A DNA stretch of 12,467 nucleotides from Pseudomonadota bacterium. Lineage in GTDB: Bacteria; Bdellovibrionota; Bacteriovoracia; Bacteriovoracales; Bacteriovoracaceae. Where the stretch lies: NCBI GenBank assembly GCA_023432655.1, contig JAEYUK010000092.1, positions 1 to 12,467 on the forward strand. Direction: 5' to 3'. Position numbers and translations under genes: made by a program. This document shows, piece after piece, positions 1-6,283 of this stretch. Within the stretch, counting starts at the first letter, position 1; each line of letters starts with the position of its first letter. The notes beneath the pieces were generated by a model, which did no database searches, was not told the DNA's origin, and saw only the letters and a program-made list of their open reading frames with translations.

Positions 1-571
1 CGGTGAAAGCGCGGGACTTATCTTCCTCAAGAAGAGAGAGTTCCTTTTGCCATTCGATCTCGAGTTTTTGTCTAAGAATTTCGTAGCGTTTATTAACGAC
101 ATCAACCTTCTCCACATGGGTGGAAAGTTCTTTCTGATGGCGATCTTTTTTTGCCTGCATGGCCAATCTTTTTTTAAGCAAGATTTCCACCAGTTCCTTG
201 GCTATTTTCACATTCTGGGCCAGATCTTCACTTTCAAAATGTAAAAACGAACCGGTTGTAAAATGGACTTTGGTGATGCAAGTATCGTACTGAGGAATTT
301 TCAACAAAAAATAATCGTTGGTTCTTCCTTCTATTAACCCCACGCATCTCATGTCTGGATAAGTCTCATTCCAGAACTCTACTCTGTCTTTTCGATTTAA
401 AAACTTGATGTTTTCAAAATCGGTGCGAATTCTTGCCAAACGGGCCTTACTATTGAGACGCGAAATTCTACCGGTAAAGTGATTGCCCCGTTCATCAGTG
501 GCAGACTCCTGAGGCTGTGCCCATACTTGAGCGACATGAAGAATCATGAAAATAATTAATAACTTGGCCAT
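1..571 (-). CDS. Secreted coiled-coil protein of unknown function, C-terminus beyond window
   Basis: I do not recognise this gene. It reads open from an ATG at 571-569 to the window edge (190 codons, no stop), so the 3' end is missing. The first 18 residues (MAKLLIIFMILHVAQVWA, then QPQES) look like a signal peptide with an AxA-like cleavage site, so the product is probably periplasmic or outer-surface. Residues 30-112 alternate basic and hydrophobic stretches with two cysteines (76 and 98) that could form a disulfide. From about residue 114 to the edge the chain is charged and helical (rich in K, E, Q, L), consistent with a coiled coil. No strong Shine-Dalgarno is visible before the ATG. It lies 41 bases after the methyltransferase stop and may be the next gene of the same operon. 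The signal peptide, long uninterrupted frame and single strand make a real gene likely; function is unknown. Confidence 0.82.
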   Translation of the reverse strand, partial: MAKLLIIFMILHVAQVWAQPQESATDERGNHFTGRISRLNSKARLARIRTDFENIKFLNRKDRVEFWNETYPDMRCVGLIEGRTNDYFLLKIPQYDTCITKVHFTTGSFLHFESEDLAQNVKIAKELVEILLKKRLAMQAKKDRHQKELSTHVEKVDVVNKRYEILRQKLEIEWQKELSLLEEDKSRAFT

Positions 572-612
572 AATAAGATTATGCCATGGTCCTGATTATT
601 TTCGAGAAGGAA

Positions 613-1284
613 TTATTCTTTTCTAAGGATAATACTTGAGCGGAATTCTTTTTCGTGCAGCGGCTCTTCATACTTGAGCACTCTCATCCCTGGAAACAGT
701 TTGAGGAGCTCCTGCTCATTGAGATAGGTCTCTTCGTCCGAGACTTTTTTATTCTTATTTTTTTCCCGGGTGGTGTGTGCTTCATAGATCAGAATCCCTC
801 CTGGTTTTAGCCAGGATTTGATTTTTTCTACGAGGGCACGATCGACATAGTAAAAGCAGATGATGGCATCGAAAGACTCCGGGGCAATTTTGTAATCACT
901 TAATGAGGCCACAACCCCTTTAATTTTGACACCGAATTCCTGTGCCAAAAGGTAAGATTTTTTGACGGCGACCGAACTGATATCCACACCTGTAACTTTA
1001 TAACCTTTCTGGGCAAGGAAAACAGCGTTTCGACCTTCCCCCATACCCATATCAAGAACCGATCCCTCAAAGGGAATGTACTGATAATTTTCAGCTAAAA
1101 ACTGGGCGGGAGATTTACCATAGATGAAAGTTGGTCTTGAATACTTCTCATCCCATTGGGTTTTTGAATCCTGAGAAGTTTTAACTCCCGTTAAATGCTG
1201 AAAACGGTTTCCGGAAATAGGGTCTCGCGGAGCTGCCACAACAGTTTGAATCATGAGGAATAAGACAAGGATGAGGATCTTCAT
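613..1284 (-). CDS. Class I SAM-dependent methyltransferase (TehB/Methyltransf_25-like) with signal peptide
   Basis: A 223-residue protein with a clear Rossmann methyltransferase core. Motif I is VLDMGMGEGRNAVFLA (about 76-91), followed by the acidic ribose-binding strand end VTGVDIS (D101). A strand FDAIICFYY and the post-motif KPGGILIYE follow. The preceding WDEKYS..FIYGKSP segment is typical of TehB-like and tellurite-resistance-type methyltransferases. The substrate is unknown. The odd part is the N-terminus: MKILILVLFLMIQTVVA followed by APRDP looks like a cleavable signal peptide, which would export the enzyme away from the cytoplasmic SAM pool. The start is well supported: its ATG overlaps the upstream stop as ATGA (1281-1284), with AGGAAG just before it, and no later Met precedes motif I. 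It is translationally coupled to the helical protein gene upstream. Family call is firm; export is inferred from sequence only. Confidence 0.9.
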   Translation of the reverse strand: MKILILVLFLMIQTVVAAPRDPISGNRFQHLTGVKTSQDSKTQWDEKYSRPTFIYGKSPAQFLAENYQYIPFEGSVLDMGMGEGRNAVFLAQKGYKVTGVDISSVAVKKSYLLAQEFGVKIKGVVASLSDYKIAPESFDAIICFYYVDRALVEKIKSWLKPGGILIYEAHTTREKNKNKKVSDEETYLNEQELLKLFPGMRVLKYEEPLHEKEFRSSIILRKE

Positions 1285-1763
1285 ACTTCCTGGGGTGTAT
1301 CATCTTTAATTTCATCTGAAAAGACTGTCTCTTCAGGCTGATCAATGTAGGAAGTTTGCGCCTCCATGACCGGTAGATCGGTGTGAATACCAAGTTCAGC
1401 GTCCAAATAAAGATTTAAGGAAGCCAGAATTTTACCCATGCGTGCAATCTTACGATTAATAAAATCTTCCACCGTATTCGGCATATCTTCCGTCTGATAA
1501 AGATACCAACTGGTTTCTTCCACCAGACTGTAGTACTGATCGAGAGTTGTGATGAGTTCAGTGCTACAATGGGAGAGATCCATGATAGTTGTTCCCTCAT
1601 AGCGATTGGTAAATATTCGTGGAAAATGTTCTCGTGTTCTTCTTAAAGCAAAGATTTCCAGATATTCATTTTTTCGATCTTTAATTCGATTAAAAAGATT
1701 ATTAGCATCAAGCTTCAGTAACAGAAGTACTCTTTGAGTCAGTTCATCATTTTTACTTTTCAT
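1281..1763 (-). CDS. Small helical protein of unknown function, coupled to neighbours
   Basis: I do not recognise this family. The chosen start gives 160 residues beginning MKSKNDELTQRVLLLL. Its ATG (1763-1761) overlaps the upstream stop as ATGA, so translation is probably coupled. A longer reading from 1802 (MARWPTGRS...) stays in frame but would overlap the upstream gene by about 40 bases and adds a basic, low-complexity lead, so I reject it. The chain has no signal peptide or membrane segment and looks mostly alpha-helical: amphipathic residues 5-50, then about 65-130 with LITTLDQYYSLVEETSWYL and VEDFINRKIARMGKILASL. The tail from about 135 is acidic and probably disordered. The product is likely cytoplasmic. 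Its place between a receiver-like protein and a methyltransferase suggests a shared operon but does not reveal its job. Confidence 0.85.
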   Translation of the reverse strand: MKSKNDELTQRVLLLLKLDANNLFNRIKDRKNEYLEIFALRRTREHFPRIFTNRYEGTTIMDLSHCSTELITTLDQYYSLVEETSWYLYQTEDMPNTVEDFINRKIARMGKILASLNLYLDAELGIHTDLPVMEAQTSYIDQPEETVFSDEIKDDTPQEV

Positions 1764-2227
1764 GAAATCGCCCCGACTCCGGCCCGTCGGCCACCTGGCC
1801 AACGTAAAATATTTTGTTCCGATTTAAGTTCATAGTAGCGCGAAATCTTCTCTGAAAGAAGACCGGCATCAATGGGGTACTTCATGAAATAATAATTTTT
1901 CTGTTTGTAATAAACTTTTGAGTCACTTAAGCGGGAAAAACTTGAGAGTAACATAAAAGTCAGTCGTTTAGATTTCAAAACATACTTTAAAAGCGAACGG
2001 ACTTTTTCATTATAAAGCTTCATCTCTCTACTATCTGACACCGAAGAAATGACAATAATCTGAGATTGTTCGCTGGCAGAGAGAATCGACTGCAGTTGGT
2101 CGATGCGGATCGGTACCAACATATGGCCCAGCTCTTTGAGATGCTTATTGAAAGTATAAAATGCCGAAGGCAAACTTTCACCGAGGGTGAGGTAGAAAAT
2201 AAATGATGTGTTTTCAGAAGGTTTCAT
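1760..2227 (-). CDS. Receiver-like (degenerate CheY-fold?) cytoplasmic protein
   Basis: A 155-residue protein without signal peptide or membrane segment. I do not recognise it with certainty. The pattern of short hydrophobic strands and helices resembles a response-regulator receiver domain: strand SFIFYLTLG (8-16), IIVISSV (57-63) where the phospho-accepting Asp would lie, LTFMLLSSFS (89-98) where the conserved Thr/Ser would lie, and YYFMKYPIDAGLLSEKI (112-128), close to the receiver K-P motif at the end of strand 5. The Asp position appears to be Ser, and no acidic pair is seen in strand 1, so ordinary phosphorylation is unlikely. The last 15 residues (WPGGRRAGVG...) are Gly/Arg-rich and come from a GC-rich stretch. 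An SD AGGAG lies 5 bases before the ATG, and the gene starts 17 bases after the matrixin stop. The gene is likely real; the receiver fold is a hypothesis. Confidence 0.82.
   Translation of the reverse strand: MKPSENTSFIFYLTLGESLPSAFYTFNKHLKELGHMLVPIRIDQLQSILSASEQSQIIVISSVSDSREMKLYNEKVRSLLKYVLKSKRLTFMLLSSFSRLSDSKVYYKQKNYYFMKYPIDAGLLSEKISRYYELKSEQNILRWPGGRRAGVGAIS
1773..1790 (-). other. GC-rich hairpin at the end of the receiver-like gene
   Basis: On the minus strand CCGAC and GTCGG can pair around an 8-base GC-rich loop. The stem ends about 10 bases before the ATG of the next gene (1763-1761), and a run GGGG extends from its 3' arm. A second inverted repeat GGCCA-CC-TGGCC lies just upstream (1789-1800). 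A ribosome finishing the upstream gene would melt both, so the structure could enforce translational coupling. It stands out because the surroundings are AT-rich. The role is inferred. Confidence 0.35.
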
Positions 2228-2244
2228 AATCTCCTTGTCGGAGA

Positions 2245-2976
2245 TTAGAAACGAGACTTAAACCACCCTAGGAATTTCCTGATAAAACCAATCAGTATTC
2301 CCAGACCCATTGATACGAAAGCATTCCCCCCGACTGAAGTCGCAGGCCCCACCGTGCCACAACTTAGCGCCTGGGACTCAGAGGTCTCTTTATAGGCCAG
2401 AGGTGAGATATATCTCGTGAGCTGCCGCTCTTCTGTCTGAGCATTTACATCAGTCATTCCCATCACATCATCATGGTGGATTCCGGTATAGGGATCCTGT
2501 AAGGTAGGCGCCATAATCGCCAGACCATTTTCCGAATGGTCGAGTCCCATGGTGTGACCTAATTCATGGATCAAAGTCGTTCTGAGATTTTCCTGGTAGC
2601 TGTTGAGCGGGTGTTCGCCGTTCACCACGATTTCAGTCCGGGCGAAGTAAGGACCATTAGTGTAGCGAATCGCCACCGCTAAGACCGAAAGCGGGTCCAT
2701 CTTCGTTTCTTCCCGGAAGTTAGTAGACCACCGGATAATGTTACTGCTTCCTGAACCGGAGAGATCCCAAAGCGATAATCCTGTATGATTTTCCCATTCA
2801 GCGATTGATTCCTGGGCCAACCTGGATAAGAGGTTCTTCATCTGGGAATCTTTTGCTTCAACGACGATATTAATGGGCAGAGATGCCCAATAGAAGCCAT
2901 TGTTAAAATCTTGGGTGAACTTATAGCCCCAAGCTGGCAAAGACATTGAAAAAATAATCAGCCATTTGATCCACAT
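2245..2976 (-). CDS. Matrixin-type (M10A-like) secreted zinc metalloprotease with C-terminal membrane tail
   Basis: A 243-residue exported protease. The signal peptide is MWIKWLIIFSMSLPAWG (1-17). The zinc site HELGHTMGLDH (137-147) matches HExxHxxGxxH: His137, His141 and His147 bind zinc and Glu138 is the catalytic base. The Met-turn is AIMAP (Met155). FARTEIVVN (111-119) is the usual strand before the active-site helix in matrixins. No propeptide or cysteine switch is present. The protein has one cysteine (206, in SCGTVG), directly before a Gly-rich linker, a hydrophobic stretch FVSMGLGILIGFI (220-232) and a basic end (RKFLGWFKSRF). That layout suggests a C-terminal anchor or a sorting signal. 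SD AGGAAG lies 7 bases before the ATG. It follows the small secreted protein by 27 bases and precedes the receiver-like gene by 17. It probably cleaves proteins in the envelope or outside the cell; the substrate is unknown. Confidence 0.93.
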   Translation of the reverse strand: MWIKWLIIFSMSLPAWGYKFTQDFNNGFYWASLPINIVVEAKDSQMKNLLSRLAQESIAEWENHTGLSLWDLSGSGSSNIIRWSTNFREETKMDPLSVLAVAIRYTNGPYFARTEIVVNGEHPLNSYQENLRTTLIHELGHTMGLDHSENGLAIMAPTLQDPYTGIHHDDVMGMTDVNAQTEERQLTRYISPLAYKETSESQALSCGTVGPATSVGGNAFVSMGLGILIGFIRKFLGWFKSRF

Positions 2977-3003
2977 GATTTTTCTTCCTGAAAAATTGTT
3001 ACT

Positions 3004-3312
3004 CTAGATCTTTTCAATCCAACATAATTTTCCGTTCCTGGCGAAGACACGATATTCCTCATCGGCTTCCACCTTGAATGGACCATTACGCAAGATATCT
3101 ACCAATACTTTCTCTCCAAGCTCCCCTTTAATGGTATGAAGGTTTTCAAAAACCACCTTGTTGGCAGAAAAAAAATCTTCTGCTCCCACCGGTTCAATAA
3201 CTTCCTTCACTCTTCCTTCGAACTGGCTCGGGCAATCCTGTGCACCGACTGTCACTACCGCCTGAGCGGAAAAAGAAGAGACCATCAAAAACGCAAAAAA
3301 AACTTTTTTCAT
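3004..3312 (-). CDS. Small secreted protein, possible NTR/TIMP-like OB fold
   Basis: A 102-residue protein starting at MKKVFFAFLM (ATG 3312-3310), with AGGGAG about 8 bases upstream. An in-frame extension to 3393 exists but puts 27 unlikely residues before a perfect signal peptide, so I reject it. The signal peptide ends at SAQA (18). The mature part has two cysteines, Cys27 (DCPSQF) and Cys97 (KLCWIEK), which could bond. The order FEGRVKEV, then VVFENLHTIKGELGEKVLV, then GPF.VEADEEYRVFARNGKLC resembles the bacterial NTR/TIMP-like pattern (strand, F-x-V-x-x-x-x-KG, strand, gp-f-x-x-G-x-x-Y-x-V-y-a, Cys). TIMP proteins inhibit matrixins, and a matrixin gene starts 27 bases downstream, so an inhibitor or partner role is conceivable. 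The predicted mature N-terminus is not Cys, unlike animal TIMPs. The gene is likely; the fold and role are guesses. Confidence 0.85.
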   Translation of the reverse strand: MKKVFFAFLMVSSFSAQAVVTVGAQDCPSQFEGRVKEVIEPVGAEDFFSANKVVFENLHTIKGELGEKVLVDILRNGPFKVEADEEYRVFARNGKLCWIEKI

Positions 3313-3465
3313 GCCTGACTCCCTGGCACTTAGAGTGATCTGCCAGCATCCTGCCAGCGTTTCGTTCCCTCTATATTGCACGGAAGATGCCAATGGCCGA
3401 GAGAGGCTAAAATGTATTAATTACTATCAGGAGTTTATTGGTCGGGGACAAAAGGTAACTGCAGG
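3313..3465. other. Intergenic region upstream of the matrixin operon; leader with CTGGCA repeats
   Basis: This stretch separates the groEL terminator from the first gene of the left operon and must hold that operon's promoter if it has its own. The best minus-strand candidate is TTGTCC (3451-3446) with 17 bases to GATAGT (3428-3423), four matches of six in each box; it is weak. Nearer the gene, CTGCCAGC occurs twice with an 11-base period (3340-3347 and 3351-3358), and the complementary CTGGCA lies at 3323-3328, just before the Shine-Dalgarno. The leader RNA could form alternative hairpins. No gene is visible. Confidence 0.35.
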
Positions 3466-3497
3466 AAATAAAAAGGGCACCACTGAGGGTGCCCTTT
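3466..3497 (-). terminator. Intrinsic terminator of groES-groEL
   Basis: On the minus strand, AAAGGGCACC pairs perfectly with GGTGCCCTTT (arms 3497-3488 and 3481-3472; 10 base pairs, 6-base loop). The 3' arm runs into TTTTTATTT. It begins 28 bases after the groEL stop. Stem, loop and T-tract are all classical. Confidence 0.93.
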
Positions 3498-3525
3498 GTC
3501 GTCAAACATTTGCGGTAGGCAAAAA

Positions 3526-5193
<1,668 letters not shown>

Positions 5194-5212
5194 TTAGGAT
5201 GAATGAATTTAA

Positions 5213-5500
5213 TTATTGAAGAATTCCAAGGATCTCATCTTCTTTCATGATGAGATAGTTCTCGCCACCGACTTTAACTTCAGTGCCAGAATATTTACCG
5301 AAAAGAACTTTATCTCCAGCTTTCACATCAAGTGCTTTAACAGTTCCATCTTGTAGACGGTAACCGCTGCCGACGGCAACAACTTGACCTTGAGCTGGCT
5401 TTTCTTTGTGAGTGTCAGGAATAATGATTCCGCCAACTGTTTTAGTTTCTTCCTCAAGTCTTTTGATAAGAACTCGGTCTTGAAGTGGTTTTACTGTCAT
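5213..5500 (-). CDS. groES: Co-chaperonin GroES (10 kDa, Hsp10)
   Basis: A 95-residue GroES of normal length, the heptameric lid of the GroEL chamber. It begins [14 protein letters not shown]. The mobile loop [19 protein letters not shown] (about 17-35) carries the hydrophobic III tripeptide that docks on Gro[29 protein letters not shown] and the end [13 protein letters not shown] match the family throughout. A strong SD (GGAGG) lies 4 bases before the ATG. It is first in the groES-groEL operon, with 31 bases to groEL. The leader of about 65 bases carries AT-rich self-complementary segments, and the promoter upstream looks like a sigma-32 type. No CIRCE element for HrcA is present. Confidence 0.99.
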   Translation of the reverse strand: MTVKPLQDRVLIKRLEEETKTVGGIIIPDTHKEKPAQGQVVAVGSGYRLQDGTVKALDVKAGDKVLFGKYSGTEVKVGGENYLIMKEDEILGILQ

Positions 5501-5519
5501 AGATCCTCCATAAGTAAAT

Positions 5520-5551
5520 TTTTGCTATGCAAAACTTTAAATTTTAAAATT
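5520..5551 (-). other. Self-complementary segments in the groES leader
   Basis: The leader RNA holds TTTTGC-ATA-GCAAAA (5534-5520), a 6-base-pair hairpin about 20 bases before the start codon, and the perfect palindrome AATTTTAAAATT (5551-5540). Both are AT-rich and weak. They could slow ribosome access at low temperature or simply reflect AT bias. The GGAGG ribosome site is not inside either stem. Confidence 0.3.
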
Positions 5552-5563
5552 GTCACGATTGTG

Positions 5564-5575
5564 CCTTCCAGAAGG
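5564..5575. promoter_or_regulatory. Inverted repeat CCTTC-CA-GAAGG at the groESL start region
   Basis: A 5+5 inverted repeat with a 2-base centre overlaps the downstream edge of the proposed -10 box and the expected transcription start of groES. Its position suits a repressor operator. It is not CIRCE (TTAGCACTC-N9-GAGTGCTAA). No known regulator is assigned. Confidence 0.35.
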
Positions 5576-5600
5576 TGGGTCTGCCAAGAAAAGTGTCAAG
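5572..5600 (-). promoter_or_regulatory. Heat-shock (sigma-32/RpoH-like) promoter of groES-groEL
   Basis: On the minus strand CTTGACA (5600-5594) is followed after 14 bases by CCCACCTT (5579-5572). This fits the sigma-32 pattern CTTGAAA-N13-15-CCCCATNT with one -35 mismatch and an imperfect -10. The -35 also matches the sigma-70 TTGACA, but no TATAAT-like box lies at the matching distance. The start would fall near 5565, giving a leader of about 65 bases. Confidence 0.6.
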
Positions 5601-5744
5601 GTTTGGGCCGAAAAAAAATTCTATCTATTGAAAAAAACTAGGATGAAATGACTCATCGAGAGGTAAACCCAGCCTTCTATTTGAAATACCGGCAATTATT
5701 ACCATATTAAGTTCCCCTAATGAGCACCGATACAGAAGAAACTG

Positions 5745-5750
5745 TATAAT
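5745..5750 (+). promoter_or_regulatory. -10 box of the lipoprotein gene promoter
   Basis: A perfect TATAAT with TG two bases upstream of the second position (ctgTATAAT) sits 24 bases before the lipoprotein start codon. The -35 region (about 5721-5727, tgagcac) matches poorly. It is divergent from groES. Transcription would start near 5757, giving a leader of about 18-20 bases. Confidence 0.55.
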
Positions 5751-5774
5751 AACGTTAAGCATTCTCAAGGATCG

Positions 5775-6278
5775 ATGATGCTGATAGCCCTGACTCGAAA
5801 AATTTGTCCCTTTCTTGGCCTCGCCTTAGCGACGGTAGGTTGTGGAAAAAAGATTTCTGAGGCCAAAACTCAGCCGGCCAATAATACTGAACATCAAGAG
5901 CTACCTTCGACTTATATTATCCAGCTCGACGGTTCTCAGCATTCCAAACAAAGCTATTCGCTACCAAAAAATGCTCTCTTTCAACTTCCCGACAGAATCA
6001 GGGTTCGTTCTGGATCAACTCTGAATAAAGTGGTCGATATTGTTTATGATGTTGATCCCTATGATCCGGATGTCTTTGACTTTAAATGTTCTTATGTCAC
6101 TTCTTCAAACCCGTCAGAGATGATTTTAAATTATTGTGAAAATGATAATGGCAATGATTTCTACGATACGAATTCTTATTTCCCCCTAAAAGAAGGCCAG
6201 ACCATCGTCATGAAATTCTCAGGCGCTTCTTCCCCGGATCTCATCGTCGAAGCTATCTACAGTATGAGATGGAAATAA
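5775..6278 (+). CDS. Putative lipoprotein of unknown function
   Basis: I do not recognise this 167-residue protein. A basic lead (LTRK), a hydrophobic segment (10-22) and Cys23 in LATVGCGKK indicate a lipoprotein signal, although Thr at -3 is not typical of a lipobox. The mature chain starts GKKISEAKTQPANN, a flexible spacer, then a single compact, probably beta-rich domain: STYIIQLDGS, LFQLPDRIRVRSGSTL, VVDIVYDVDPYDPDVFDFKCSYV, and the end TIVMKFSGASSPDLIVEAIYSMRWK. Two further cysteines (in FKCSY and NYCEN) could bond. The acidic DVDPYDPDVFD stretch might bind a cation; this is speculation. Two ATGs lie side by side (5775 and 5778); SD AAGGA at 5767-5771 suits the second one better. It ends 5 bases from the convergent M48 gene. 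Confidence 0.85.
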   Translation: MMLIALTRKICPFLGLALATVGCGKKISEAKTQPANNTEHQELPSTYIIQLDGSQHSKQSYSLPKNALFQLPDRIRVRSGSTLNKVVDIVYDVDPYDPDVFDFKCSYVTSSNPSEMILNYCENDNGNDFYDTNSYFPLKEGQTIVMKFSGASSPDLIVEAIYSMRWK

Positions 6279-6283
6279 TCTTA

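Noticed and set aside
1764..1802. N-terminal extension of the helical protein starting at 1802
   Set aside because: It would overlap the upstream gene by about 40 bases, has no ribosome site, and adds only a basic GC-rich lead; the ATGA overlap at 1763 is a far better start.
3313..3393. N-terminal extension of the small secreted protein starting at 3393
   Set aside because: It would bury a good signal peptide and skip a good Shine-Dalgarno; the extra residues look random.
5594..5599. Sigma-70 promoter using TTGACA upstream of groES
   Set aside because: The hexamer at 17 bases' distance is ACCTTC, which does not resemble TATAAT; the sigma-32 reading fits better.
5501..5774. CIRCE operator upstream of groES
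   Set aside because: No TTAGCACTC or GAGTGCTAA half-site is found in either orientation.
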